From Oscillospiraceae bacterium (lineage in GTDB: Bacteria; Bacillota; Clostridia; Oscillospirales; Oscillospiraceae), in contig JAFNXT010000036.1 of assembly GCA_017378975.1 (NCBI GenBank), positions 1 through 19,504 on the forward strand: a stretch of 19,504 nucleotides of DNA, given 5' to 3'. Positions 6,947-15,547 of this stretch are shown here, piece by piece. Under the pieces are notes generated by a model. That model saw nothing but the letters and a program-made list of their open reading frames with translations, was not told the origin of the DNA and searched no databases. Made by a program: the position numbers and the translations under genes. The stretch's first letter is position 1; each line of letters starts with the position of its first letter.

Positions 6947-6969
6947 AGAAATTACCTCTCTTTGCACGA

Positions 6970-8169
6970 TCAGATCACGGGCTCGAAGAACGTATCGGGT
7001 CTGCCCGGGTCGAAGGGCTCATTGGCCCACATGACGGTGACCAGGTCCCGGTCATCGCTGAGATTGATGATGTTGTGGGTGTAGCCCGGGAGCATATGGA
7101 CTGCCCGGATCTCGTCACCGCTGACCCGGAACTCCAGGACCTCCTCCGAGCCGATCTTCCGCTGTTGGATCAGGCCCTCACCGGAGACCACCATGAAGAA
7201 CTCCCACTTGCTGTGATGCCAGTGCTGTCCCTTGGTGATGCCGGGCTTGCTGATATTGACGCTGAACTGTCCGCAGTTCCGGGTGCGGAGCAGTTCCGTG
7301 AAGCTGCCCCGGGCGTCCACGTTCATCTTCAGAGGGAACGCCACCTTCTCCGGCGGCAGATAGGACAAATAAGTGGAATACAGCTTCTTTTCGAAGGACC
7401 CCGTGGGGATCTGGGGCATCACCAAGGTCCCGGGCTGGTCCCGGAAACGCTCCAAAAGCTCCACGATCTGCCCCAGCGTCACCTTGTGGGTCACGGGCAC
7501 ATAGCAGTACCGCCCACCCTCACCGGGGACAGGCTCCAGACCGTCGTAGTCACACCGACGCTCCGTGCCCTGCAGGCAACGGAACATCTCGTCCACCAGA
7601 TCGTCGATGTACAGAAGCTCCAGCCCGATCGCCGGGTCCGTCACCGTGATCGGCAGATCGTGGGCCATGTTATGGCAGAAGGTCGCCACGGCGGAATTAT
7701 AATTGGGACGGCACCACTTGCCGAAGAGGTTGGGGAACCGGTACACCAGCACCTTCGCCCCGGTCCGCTGACCGTAGGAGAAGAACAGCTCCTCTCCGGC
7801 CAGCTTCGACTTGCCGTAATCCGACTGGCCGTACCGCCCGATCAGCGTGGCCTGGATGGAGCTGGAGAGCATGACGGGGCAGGTGTTGCCCTGTTCCTCC
7901 AGCGTATCCAACAAGGTAGAGGCGAAGCCGAAATTGCCCTCCATGAACTCGCTCTGGTCCTTGGGCCGGTTGACCCCCGCCAGATTGAACACGAACCCGG
8001 CCTTCCGGCAATACTCCGCCAGCAACGCGGGATCCGTGTCGATGTCATATTCGAAAATTTCCCCGATGGTCACGCCCCGGGTCCGGTCCTTGCCGTCCCG
8101 GACGTTCTTCAGGCTCTCCACCAGATTCCGACCAACGAAGCCCTTGGCTCCTGTGACTAAAATGTCCAT
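6970..8169 (-). CDS. capF: CapF-like bifunctional reductase/cupin epimerase (UDP-L-FucNAc pathway)
   Basis: 399 aa from the ATG at 8169, which has GAGGG and TAGG just upstream; a GTG at 8181 overlaps the preceding stop and lacks such spacing. The N-terminal two-thirds is an extended SDR with GAKGFVGRNL near the start and YGKSK as the Tyr-x3-Lys catalytic pair. The C-terminal third is a cupin with HWHHSKWEFF as metal-binding His residues. This SDR-cupin architecture is diagnostic of CapF, in which the cupin epimerises C3 of the 4-keto sugar made by CapE and the SDR reduces C4 with NADPH. Length is typical (S. aureus CapF is about 370 aa). It lies between an acetyltransferase and the phosphatase-like gene in the nucleotide-sugar block. 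Confidence 0.92.
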   Translation of the reverse strand: MDILVTGAKGFVGRNLVESLKNVRDGKDRTRGVTIGEIFEYDIDTDPALLAEYCRKAGFVFNLAGVNRPKDQSEFMEGNFGFASTLLDTLEEQGNTCPVMLSSSIQATLIGRYGQSDYGKSKLAGEELFFSYGQRTGAKVLVYRFPNLFGKWCRPNYNSAVATFCHNMAHDLPITVTDPAIGLELLYIDDLVDEMFRCLQGTERRCDYDGLEPVPGEGGRYCYVPVTHKVTLGQIVELLERFRDQPGTLVMPQIPTGSFEKKLYSTYLSYLPPEKVAFPLKMNVDARGSFTELLRTRNCGQFSVNISKPGITKGQHWHHSKWEFFMVVSGEGLIQQRKIGSEEVLEFRVSGDEIRAVHMLPGYTHNIINLSDDRDLVTVMWANEPFDPGRPDTFFEPVI

Positions 8170-8177
8170 CCTATCCC

Positions 8178-8840
8178 TCACAGTCTGGCCCGATCCCAGC
8201 GGATATCCTTCCGGATGACCTTCGCGGGAAGGCCGCCAAGGATCGTGCCCGGTTCCTCGAACTTCTTCGTGACCACCGCGCCGGTGGCTACCACCGTATC
8301 CGCAGGGATCCGCGCGCCCTTCAGGATCGTGGTCTGGTTCCCGACCCAGACCCGGTCACCGATGACCACATCCTCGGAAGGGTTGATCCGTTTCCCGTCA
8401 AGATCCATGATCGAGTGGCTGTCCCCCACCCGGACCGTCACCGCTGATGAGAACAGACAATCCTGTCCGATCGAGATGGTCTTCCCCTCGATGCTGGCAA
8501 GATGGGTGCTGCCGCAGATGGAAGTGCCGTCCCCGATCCGGATCTGTCCGCCGTCGTCCTCGATGTAAAGATCGCCCTGACGGATGACGCAGCCATCTCC
8601 GATGACGATCTGACAATCATTGCCCCGGATCGTCAGCTTGCTGTGGCTGATCCAGGCATCCCTGCCCACCACGATGCAGTTGTTCTTCCCTTTGACCCTG
8701 ATCCGGCACTTGGTGAAGATGCCTCCGGTCAGCCGGTTCCCGGCCATCCGGACCGAATTGTTTAGCGGAAGCCTGTTCAGGATCCAAAACGCCATGCCGG
8801 ACAGCTTCGGGTGCTTCCGTATGATCGCTCTGACGCTCAT
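8178..8840 (-). CDS. Left-handed beta-helix (hexapeptide) acyltransferase
   Basis: 220 aa, cytoplasmic or membrane-peripheral. A basic N-terminus (about 30 residues) leads into a long hexapeptide-repeat coil with recurrent [IV]-G-x4 turns (VVGRDAW, IVIGDGCVI, IRIGDG, ISIGQD, VVIGDRVWVGNQTTI) and the closing GLPAKVIRKDI usual in WbbJ/LpxA-like acetyltransferases. GDSHSI likely carries the catalytic His. The protein would transfer an acetyl group from acetyl-CoA to a sugar of the repeat unit or to a nucleotide sugar. Its start overlaps the capE stop by 4 bp (ATGA), indicating translational coupling, and its stop lies 8 nt before the capF ATG. The acceptor cannot be deduced. Confidence 0.85.
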   Translation of the reverse strand: MSVRAIIRKHPKLSGMAFWILNRLPLNNSVRMAGNRLTGGIFTKCRIRVKGKNNCIVVGRDAWISHSKLTIRGNDCQIVIGDGCVIRQGDLYIEDDGGQIRIGDGTSICGSTHLASIEGKTISIGQDCLFSSAVTVRVGDSHSIMDLDGKRINPSEDVVIGDRVWVGNQTTILKGARIPADTVVATGAVVTKKFEEPGTILGGLPAKVIRKDIRWDRARL

Positions 8841-9868
8841 TTTACGCTCAGCTCCTCCCGGATGTAGTCGAGGGTCAGCAGCTTCCGCTTCACCTGCTCC
8901 ACCGTCAGCTGCTCGGTATTGCTGGAATTGAAGGCCGACAGATGGACCCGGTCCACGCTGCCTTCCTTGAAATACTTGTCGTAGTTGAGTCCCCGCTTGT
9001 CACAGGGGACCCGATAGAAACCGCCCAGATCCACGGCGTGCTCACATTCCTCGTCGGTCAGCAGGGTCTCGTACATCTTTTCGCCATGGCGGATGCCGAT
9101 GACGCGGATCTCGTGACCGGGGGCGAAGAGCTCCGTGACGGCCTTGGCCAGCGTCTCGATGGTACAGGCCGGGGCCTTCTGGACCAGGATATCGCCACTT
9201 TCGCCGTTTTCAAAGGCGAAGAGCACCAGATCCACCGCCTCCTCCAGACTCATGATGAACCGGGTCATGGAGGGTTCTGTGATGGTGATGGGCTTCCCTG
9301 CCCGGATCTGATCGATCCACAGGGGCACCACGGATCCACGGCTGCACAGAACATTACCGTAACGGGTACAGCAGATCCGGGTATTTTTCGTGGTGCGGCT
9401 CTTGGCCACCACCACCTTCTCCATCATGGCCTTGGAGGTGCCCATGGCGTTGACGGGATAGGCGGCCTTGTCCGTGGACAGACAGATCACGCTCTTGACC
9501 CCCAGCTCGATGGCAGCGGTGAGCACATTGTCGGTGCCGATCACGTTGGTCTTCACGGCTTCCATGGGGAAGAACTCGCAGGAGGGCACCTGCTTCAGCG
9601 CGGCGGCGTGGAAGATATAGTCCACCCCCCGCATGGCATCCTTCACGGAGCCGATATCCCGGACATCGCCGATATAGTACCGGATCTTCTCCGCCACCTC
9701 CGGCATGGTCGCCTGAAACTGGTGGCGCATATCGTCCTGCTTCTTCTCGTCCCGGGAGAAGACGCGGATCTCCCCGATATCCGTATCCAAAAACCGCCGC
9801 AACACCGCGTTGCCGAAGCTGCCGGTACCGCCGGTGATCAATAGCGTCTTATCTTCGAACTGAGACAT
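8837..9868 (-). CDS. capE: CapE-like UDP-GlcNAc 4,6-dehydratase/5-epimerase
   Basis: 343 aa from the second ATG at 9868. GGAGGG abuts the first ATG (9874) with no spacer but is 6 nt from the second, so I prefer the latter; the length then equals S. aureus CapE within a residue or two. It has the Rossmann motif GGTGSFG (13-19), STDKA (131-135) and AMGTSKAMMEK (141-151), in which Met replaces the usual SDR Tyr of the Tyr-x3-Lys pair, typical of FlaA1/CapE enzymes. It converts UDP-GlcNAc to the 4-keto-6-deoxy-L-talo-type intermediate used by CapF. It follows the WecB-like gene with 2 nt between stop and start. Confidence 0.93.
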   Translation of the reverse strand: MSQFEDKTLLITGGTGSFGNAVLRRFLDTDIGEIRVFSRDEKKQDDMRHQFQATMPEVAEKIRYYIGDVRDIGSVKDAMRGVDYIFHAAALKQVPSCEFFPMEAVKTNVIGTDNVLTAAIELGVKSVICLSTDKAAYPVNAMGTSKAMMEKVVVAKSRTTKNTRICCTRYGNVLCSRGSVVPLWIDQIRAGKPITITEPSMTRFIMSLEEAVDLVLFAFENGESGDILVQKAPACTIETLAKAVTELFAPGHEIRVIGIRHGEKMYETLLTDEECEHAVDLGGFYRVPCDKRGLNYDKYFKEGSVDRVHLSAFNSSNTEQLTVEQVKRKLLTLDYIREELSVK

Positions 9869-9870
9869 CC

Positions 9871-10962
9871 TCATCCCTCCAAAATATCCGCGATCCGTTG
9901 ACTGGCGAAGCCATCCCCATAGGGATTGCTGGCCTGTGCCATAGCACGGTATGCGTCTTCATCCTCCAGCAGCAGCTTGAAGCTGCGGTAGATCTCGTCG
10001 GTATCCGTGCCCACCAGCTTCAGGGTCCCGGCGTCGATGCCCTCGGGACGCTCGGTGGTATCGCGCATCACCAGCACAGGCTTGCCCAGAGAAGGGGCTT
10101 CCTCTTGGATCCCGCCGCTATCGGTCAGCACCAGATAACTGCGGGCAAGGAAGTTGTGGAAGTCGATCACTTCCAGCGGCTCGATGATCGCGATCCGGTC
10201 ATGTCCTCCCAGTTCTTGGGCCGCGGCGGCACGGACCGCCGGATTCATATGTATCGGATAGATCGCCTTCACATCCGGATGCTCATCCAATACCCGGCGG
10301 ATCGCCCGGAACATATTGTGCATGGGCTGCCCCAGATTCTCCCGGCGATGGGCAGTGATCAGGATCAAACGGTCGTCTTCGACCCAGTCCAGCGCCGGAT
10401 GATGATAGTCTGGACGGACCGTGGTCTTCAACGCGTCGATGGCGGTATTGCCGGTAACATAGACCGTCCCGGGATCTTTCCCCTCCCGGATCAGGTTCTG
10501 TTTCGCCCGCTCCGTGGGAGCGAAATTGTACCGGGCGATCACCGACACGGCCTGACGATTGAACTCCTCAGGATAGGGGCTGTAGATGTCATAGGTGCGC
10601 AGACCAGCCTCCACATGACCCACCGGGATCTGCTTATAGAAGCAGGCCAGCGCCGCAGCGAAGGTAGTGGAGGTATCTCCATGGACCAGCACCACATCCG
10701 GCCGCACCTCATCGAGCACCTGTCCGATGCCGCCGAGGATATTGGTCGTGATGTCGAACAGAGTCTGCTTCTCTTTCATGATGGAAAGGTCGAAATCGGG
10801 CACCACGCCGAAGGCCTCCAGCGCCTGATCGAGCATCTGCCGGTGCTGACCGGTGACGCATACGATCGTTCGGAGCCCAGCTCTAGCCTTCATTTCATTC
10901 ACCAGCGGACACATCTTGATCGCTTCCGGTCGTGTTCCGAAAACGAGCATCACAGTTTTCAA
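9871..10962 (-). CDS. wecB: UDP-N-acetylglucosamine 2-epimerase, non-hydrolysing
   Basis: 363 aa, cytoplasmic. Motifs are VFGTRPEAIKMCPLV at the N-terminus, HGDTSTTFAA, GHVEAGLRT, PEEFNRQ, TAHRRENLG and SDSGGIQEEAPSLGKPVL, all canonical for WecB/MnaA. It interconverts UDP-GlcNAc and UDP-ManNAc, supplying the WecC-like dehydrogenase encoded directly upstream in the transcript (20-bp gap). The start codon is TTG at 10962, supported by GGAG 7 nt upstream; the next ATG (10950) would remove the first beta strand. It is a paralogue of the CapG-like protein at 4421-5596, from which it differs in the SGGIQEE and EAGLR motifs. Confidence 0.95.
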   Translation of the reverse strand: MKTVMLVFGTRPEAIKMCPLVNEMKARAGLRTIVCVTGQHRQMLDQALEAFGVVPDFDLSIMKEKQTLFDITTNILGGIGQVLDEVRPDVVLVHGDTSTTFAAALACFYKQIPVGHVEAGLRTYDIYSPYPEEFNRQAVSVIARYNFAPTERAKQNLIREGKDPGTVYVTGNTAIDALKTTVRPDYHHPALDWVEDDRLILITAHRRENLGQPMHNMFRAIRRVLDEHPDVKAIYPIHMNPAVRAAAAQELGGHDRIAIIEPLEVIDFHNFLARSYLVLTDSGGIQEEAPSLGKPVLVMRDTTERPEGIDAGTLKLVGTDTDEIYRSFKLLLEDEDAYRAMAQASNPYGDGFASQRIADILEG

Positions 10963-10982
10963 AGCTTTTCTCCACCTTCCGG

Positions 10983-12203
10983 TCAGAGTCTGTAAGTACC
11001 GGGCAGCTGGCAGCAGTTTCTGGTATCGAACACCAGCTTTCCAGCCAGCTTGTCCATGTTTTGGCGGATCTGGGAATGCCCCACCATGATCACCACCAGA
11101 TCCACATCCTTCAGGAACGCGTCCAGCTCATGGTGCTGTCCGGGAACCAGATCTTCGGTGATGAACGGATCGTAGCACTTCAACGGCGATGCCAGATGTC
11201 GGGCTTGACTCTCCAGCAGCTGGAGGGTCGGAGATTCCCGGCAATCGTCCACATCCTCCTTATAGGTCAGTCCGTACAGGCCCACACGGCTGGTATCCGT
11301 CATCCCATTCTCCAGCATGATCTGATGGATCCTCTCCAGAACGAAATCCGGCATACCGTCGTTGGTCTTCATGGATTCGTCGATCACCTTCGCCAGGCTG
11401 GGGTAGTCCCCCACTAAGAACCAAGGATCCACGGAGATGCAGTGACCGCCCACACCGGGGCCGGGCTGCAGGATATTGACCCGGGGGTGCATATTACAGA
11501 TCCGAATGATCTCATATACATCCATGCCGTCATGGCGGCAGATCTTTGCCAGCTCATTGGCGAAGGCGATGTTCACAGCCCGGAAGGTGTTCTCCACCAC
11601 CTTGGTCATCTCGGCAGTCTTGATATCGGTGACTACGATCTGTCCCTGGCAGAAGCTGGCGTACAGCGCCCGGATCTTCTCGCCCACTTCCCTGCTGTCG
11701 GCACCCACCGTGCGGTCATTGTGCAGCAGCTCATAGACCATGTTGCCGGGGATGATCCGCTCCGGCGCGTGGACCAGATGGATATCCTCTCCGATCACGA
11801 AGCCCCTGGCCTGGATCACAGGGCGGATGCTCTTATCGATCGTACCGGGAGATACCGTGGATTCCACCACTATCGCGGCCCCCTTGGGACATCTGCCCAG
11901 GATAGTCTCGATGGCCGCCACCACATACCGGGGATCCACCTTCTTGCTGAACTTGTCATAAGGCGTAGGTACGGAAACGATATAGGTATCCGTCACCTGA
12001 TATTCTGTAGTGAACCGGATCCCAGCCCCGACCGCATCCGCGAACAGTTCTTCCAGTCCATCCTCCTTGAAGGTGGTCCTGCCCTCATTGAGGGTCGCCA
12101 CCAGCGCTTCATTATAGTCCGTGCCCACCACTTCCACACCATGGGAAGCCAGCATCAGTGCCGTTGGCAAACCGATATATCCCAAACCGATCACATTGAC
12201 CAT
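10983..12203 (-). CDS. wecC: UDP-N-acetyl-D-mannosamine dehydrogenase
   Basis: 406 aa, cytoplasmic. UDP-glucose/GDP-mannose dehydrogenase family: N-terminal NAD-binding GLGYIGLP (6-13), SVPTP (77-81), VVESTVSPGT (112-121), a Lys/Asn helix around KVVENTFRAVNIAFANE (201-217) and GPGVGGHCISVDPWFL with catalytic Cys255. The C-terminal domain carries GLTYKEDVDDCRESP. Being next to a UDP-ManNAc-forming epimerase marks it as WecC/CapO-type, giving UDP-ManNAcA by two successive NAD-dependent oxidations. The ATG is 4 nt past the flippase stop, with AGAGGA about 8 nt upstream inside that gene's 3' end. Confidence 0.94.
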   Translation of the reverse strand: MVNVIGLGYIGLPTALMLASHGVEVVGTDYNEALVATLNEGRTTFKEDGLEELFADAVGAGIRFTTEYQVTDTYIVSVPTPYDKFSKKVDPRYVVAAIETILGRCPKGAAIVVESTVSPGTIDKSIRPVIQARGFVIGEDIHLVHAPERIIPGNMVYELLHNDRTVGADSREVGEKIRALYASFCQGQIVVTDIKTAEMTKVVENTFRAVNIAFANELAKICRHDGMDVYEIIRICNMHPRVNILQPGPGVGGHCISVDPWFLVGDYPSLAKVIDESMKTNDGMPDFVLERIHQIMLENGMTDTSRVGLYGLTYKEDVDDCRESPTLQLLESQARHLASPLKCYDPFITEDLVPGQHHELDAFLKDVDLVVIMVGHSQIRQNMDKLAGKLVFDTRNCCQLPGTYRL

Positions 12204-12207
12204 ATCT

Positions 12208-13734
12208 TTATTTCCTCTTGTTCCTAAATTTATGGATAAATGGCAGCATCGCGATCTCGCTGTCGTTGGCTCCGAAAGCCAACATCGTCAGCACGTAGAC
12301 CACGCAGAACACCGCCACGTTCCCCAGGAAGGACAGCCAACCGCTGCCCAACAGCCATCTGGAGGATACGAACACCGCCGCCCCCGCCAGCAACAGGCAG
12401 ATCCAGATACGGCTGAAGATCTGCCGGTAGATGCTGAGCATATGGAAGGACAGTTTTTTATGATAGTAAATGTTCATCGCCAGAAGGCTCCCGATGATGA
12501 AACTCAAAGCCGTGCCCACCGCTGCCGCCAGATAGCCGAAGCGATATACACCGATCACCGTGACCACAGCGTTGAGCAGCGTAGAGCCGGTCAGCACCGC
12601 CGTGCGGAAGCCCAGCATATTCTTGGCCCGCAGCACCGACAGACAAACGTTGACACAAAGCTCCAGCGTTGCCGGGATCATGAGGATCAGGGTGATCTTA
12701 TACGCATCCCCGAAGCCATCTCCCAGCCAAAGCCGGAGGAAGTCCCGACCGATCACCGCAAAGCCCACCAGCGCCGCGCCCAACAGCGCGAACTGGACCC
12801 GCCCCACCTGGACGATCTTCGCCTGGATCTTCTTCAGCCCATCCTCCTGTGCCAGGATCCCAGTGACCGTGGGAAGCATGACCCCGGAGATCGCCGTGGA
12901 CAGATTCTCGAACATCCCGAAGATCAGCAGTCCGATCGAGTACACCGTGACGCACGCAGCGCCCCGGATGGCACCGATCACCACGTTGTCCAGATTGTTG
13001 TTGATCTGTGCCGCGATGGAGGTCAGGAACAGCAGCAGCGTATATTTGAAAGATTCTCCGAACACCGCCATGTCCCAGCCCTTGAAGGACAGCCGTGGCT
13101 TGACGTCCAGAGCCCGGCGGATATAGACATATTCCACCGCCAGCAGCACCAGCGTCAGGACCAGATCCACCAGTACCAGCACCAAAGCGCTCCGGAAGAT
13201 CTTCAGCAGCACATAAAGCAGCACCATCCTCGCCACGATCCGCATCAGCTTCATACTGTTGCCGAAGGTGAACCGGTTGAAGCCAGAAATGATGCCATAA
13301 AACAGGTTCTCTACGATATGCAGGACCAAATTGACGGAAAGGCCGAGGAACAATCCCCGAGCCAGCCGGATCTCATCGCCGCTCATACCGTTGCGATACA
13401 TGGTGGGCAGCAGCGCATACATCGCACCGCAGACCATCCCCATCACCACGATGATGATGAGTCCTTCCCCGAACGCCATGGAAACGAAGGGCTCGATCTT
13501 ATCCTTCCTGCCCTCGCTGCGGTACTTGGCAAGGTACCGCATCACCGTACCACCCAGTCCCAGATCCAGTACCAGCAGGGACGTGGACAGGGACGAGATC
13601 GATTTGTATACGCCGTACTCCACCTCTCCGATCGAGGCGATGACATAGGGTGTGATGATGAGCCCATACACCGCGTTGATCACGATGAGGATGTAGGAGA
13701 GTATGGCGCCCCATTTCACCTCACTGCGTGCCAT
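12208..13734 (-). CDS. wzx: Wzx-like polysaccharide repeat-unit flippase (MATE/MVF-type)
   Basis: 508 aa, polytopic inner-membrane protein with about 12-14 hydrophobic segments from residue 11 on and short basic loops. The N-terminus (WGAILSYILIVINAVYGLI, then ITPYVIASIGEVEYGVY) is the typical first helix pair of Firmicute oligosaccharide flippases. It would move the lipid-linked repeat unit from the inner to the outer leaflet before Wzy polymerisation. The start overlaps the end of the upstream glycosyltransferase gene by 14 bp. A 14-base sequence 5' of the start (13737-13750) is identical to one before that glycosyltransferase gene. Its own stop is 4 bp before wecC. Confidence 0.9.
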   Translation of the reverse strand: MARSEVKWGAILSYILIVINAVYGLIITPYVIASIGEVEYGVYKSISSLSTSLLVLDLGLGGTVMRYLAKYRSEGRKDKIEPFVSMAFGEGLIIIVVMGMVCGAMYALLPTMYRNGMSGDEIRLARGLFLGLSVNLVLHIVENLFYGIISGFNRFTFGNSMKLMRIVARMVLLYVLLKIFRSALVLVLVDLVLTLVLLAVEYVYIRRALDVKPRLSFKGWDMAVFGESFKYTLLLFLTSIAAQINNNLDNVVIGAIRGAACVTVYSIGLLIFGMFENLSTAISGVMLPTVTGILAQEDGLKKIQAKIVQVGRVQFALLGAALVGFAVIGRDFLRLWLGDGFGDAYKITLILMIPATLELCVNVCLSVLRAKNMLGFRTAVLTGSTLLNAVVTVIGVYRFGYLAAAVGTALSFIIGSLLAMNIYYHKKLSFHMLSIYRQIFSRIWICLLLAGAAVFVSSRWLLGSGWLSFLGNVAVFCVVYVLTMLAFGANDSEIAMLPFIHKFRNKRK

Positions 13735-14863
13735 CCATCCACGACCTTTCCACTGCGATGAGCCTTGCGAACTCTGTCTCCCAGTTGACCTCCCGGGTCA
13801 GTTTTCTGGCTCCCTCCACGCAGTTGTCATAAAGCGACCGGTCCGTATACAGCCGGATCACAGCCTCGGCGAAAGCCTTGGGGGTGTTCTCCGGCAGGAT
13901 GATACCGAAATGGTACTTATCGTTCAGATACCGGTGCTCCGGGATGTCGGACATGATCACCGGGATCCCGGCGGACGCGTATTCGAAGAGCTTGTTGGAT
14001 ACGGACAACCGAAAATTCAGGCAGATATCCTCAGTGATCGCCACGCCTACATGGGAACGGGCTGCCTCACTGATCAGCTCCTGCACCAGCACCTTAGGAT
14101 AGAACCGGACCTGATCCTCCCCCAGCTCCGCCGCTCTGGCACGCAACTCCGGCTCCAGTTTACCGAAACCACGCATGGCCACCCGGATCTGAGGGTGATC
14201 CTTCAGGTAAGGCACCGCCTCTACCATGATGTCATAGCCTCGCCCGGCATAATACTGTCCGTGGTTCAGGACCTCGAAGCCCTCATTCTTTGGAGGCTGT
14301 TCGGCCACCCGTTCCGACATGAGGGAGCAGTTGGTCACCACCATCAGCTTCTCCACCCCATAGGTGGAACGGAAATGCTCCGCTGCGGCGTGGCTGACAC
14401 AGACCATCTGGTCTGCCTTCTTCACATAGGTCCTCTCCACCCATGCATAGAACTTCTTATGGATCCCCTTCAGATACTGGTTCTCCAGCCCGATCTCGTG
14501 GGAATCGTAGACCACCTTACAGCCCAGCTTCTTCGCCGCAAGACAGCAGGACATCAGCGTATCCAGATCGTTGGCATGGATCACATCCGGGGCCTGCGCG
14601 ATCACTGCGTCCCGGAGATCCGCGATCTTCTTGAATTCCCGCAGGATCTTCTTGATGAGGGACCGCTGTTTCCCATGATAGCGGGGATCAGGAACCACCA
14701 CATCCACAGGACAGGGGACCTGCGCCACCTTCTCCGGATCGTAACGGCTACAGCGATAGCCTACACAGCTGGTCTGCGCTCCATCCCGGATATATTCCAC
14801 GATCTGCTTACGTACTCTGGGGTCATACCACACGGAATTGATGACGACCACACATACCTTCAT
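13721..14863 (-). CDS. GT4-family (GT-B) glycosyltransferase
   Basis: 380 aa from the ATG at 14863; a GTG at 14872 is in frame but only about 3 nt from GAAAGG, against a normal spacing for the ATG. Two Rossmann-like domains are seen: VIHANDLDTLM and VVYDSHEIG in the N-terminal acceptor half, and FEVLNHGQYYAGRGYDIM plus the nucleotide-sugar binding stretch NKLFEYASAGIPVIMSD, which carries the conserved Glu region, in the C-terminal half. It would add one sugar to the lipid-linked unit on the cytoplasmic face with a UDP- or GDP-sugar. Donor and acceptor are unknown. It overlaps wzx by 14 bp and lies 15 bp after an acetyltransferase gene. Confidence 0.88.
   Translation of the reverse strand: MKVCVVVINSVWYDPRVRKQIVEYIRDGAQTSCVGYRCSRYDPEKVAQVPCPVDVVVPDPRYHGKQRSLIKKILREFKKIADLRDAVIAQAPDVIHANDLDTLMSCCLAAKKLGCKVVYDSHEIGLENQYLKGIHKKFYAWVERTYVKKADQMVCVSHAAAEHFRSTYGVEKLMVVTNCSLMSERVAEQPPKNEGFEVLNHGQYYAGRGYDIMVEAVPYLKDHPQIRVAMRGFGKLEPELRARAAELGEDQVRFYPKVLVQELISEAARSHVGVAITEDICLNFRLSVSNKLFEYASAGIPVIMSDIPEHRYLNDKYHFGIILPENTPKAFAEAVIRLYTDRSLYDNCVEGARKLTREVNWETEFARLIAVERSWMDGTQ
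13737..13750 (-). promoter_or_regulatory. Translation-start motif shared with the upstream gene
   Basis: The 14-base minus-strand sequence GAAAGGTCGTGGAT just before the wzx ATG is identical to 14867-14880 before the GT4 gene start. It contains the AAAGG ribosome binding element. At wzx it also encodes part of the C-terminus of the overlapping GT4 protein. Confidence 0.5.
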
Positions 14864-14878
14864 TTGATCCACGACCTT

Positions 14879-15547
14879 TCAAACATCCTCTCGCTGGAGG
14901 GCCTCGATGAACGCATTTGGATCGGATGCCAGCAATGCCAGACGGCGAAGCGTCGACTCCGGACGCTCCCACCAGCGAAGCGTCAGTAGCTTTTCGATCT
15001 GCTCCGCAGGAAAGCGGTACCGGATAGTTTTCGCCGGGACTCCGCCCACCACCGCGTACGGCTCTACATCCTTCGTGACCACCGCGCCTGCCGCGATCAC
15101 GGCACCGTCACCGACCTTCACACCGGCCAGCAGTACCGCACCATGACCGATCCACACATCGTTACCGATCACCACCGGGATCCGGGCTTCCTCATCAGCA
15201 TAGCGAAGCTCCCGGAACCGGTCTTCTGGGCTGAAGGACAATCCCACAGGACCCTTACTGCTATAAAATGCTGGGTGCGAGGAGACGAACTGACTTACCG
15301 GATGGTCACCGGACACTACCGTCACACGATCGGCCACCGAGCAGTATCTACCGATCCGAGCCTCCACCAGAGAATCCGCGCCGATGTATGATCCATACCC
15401 CATAGACCCTTGGAATCCTGTCCGGGATCCAATATAGTTGTGCCCCTCGAAATCAGAATCCAGAGTGACATTGACCCTTTTTCCGAGTCGCAGAGCTTTA
15501 CCTTTGTATTTCAACAGGAGCAGGGCTCTTTTTATCGTTTTCTTCAT
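14879..15547 (-). CDS. CatB/VatD-type hexapeptide acetyltransferase
   Basis: 222 aa. Left-handed beta-helix acetyltransferase of the xenobiotic-acyltransferase branch: [30 protein letters not shown], the catalytic-type His in SGDHPVS, then [18 protein letters not shown] and the closing [15 protein letters not shown], followed by an alpha-helical C-terminal tail ([15 protein letters not shown]). In a CPS locus this most likely O- or N-acetylates a sugar of the repeat; xenobiotic resistance is unlikely from context. AGGAGG lies 10 nt before the ATG. Its first 50 bp overlap the 3' end of the polymerase gene, an unusually long overlap that implies coupled expression. Confidence 0.85.
   Translation of the reverse strand: MKKTIKRALLLLKYKGKALRLGKRVNVTLDSDFEGHNYIGSRTGFQGSMGYGSYIGADSLVEARIGRYCSVADRVTVVSGDHPVSQFVSSHPAFYSSKGPVGLSFSPEDRFRELRYADEEARIPVVIGNDVWIGHGAVLLAGVKVGDGAVIAAGAVVTKDVEPYAVVGGVPAKTIRYRFPAEQIEKLLTLRWWERPESTLRRLALLASDPNAFIEALQREDV

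Noticed and set aside
4529..7084. Very long open plus-strand frame opposite capG and the phosphatase-like gene (also 2306-4303, 12121-13761 and others)
   Set aside because: They are rich in His, Gln, Arg and Gly with no domain signature and arise from the GC-biased third positions of the real minus-strand genes; none has a convincing ribosome binding site.
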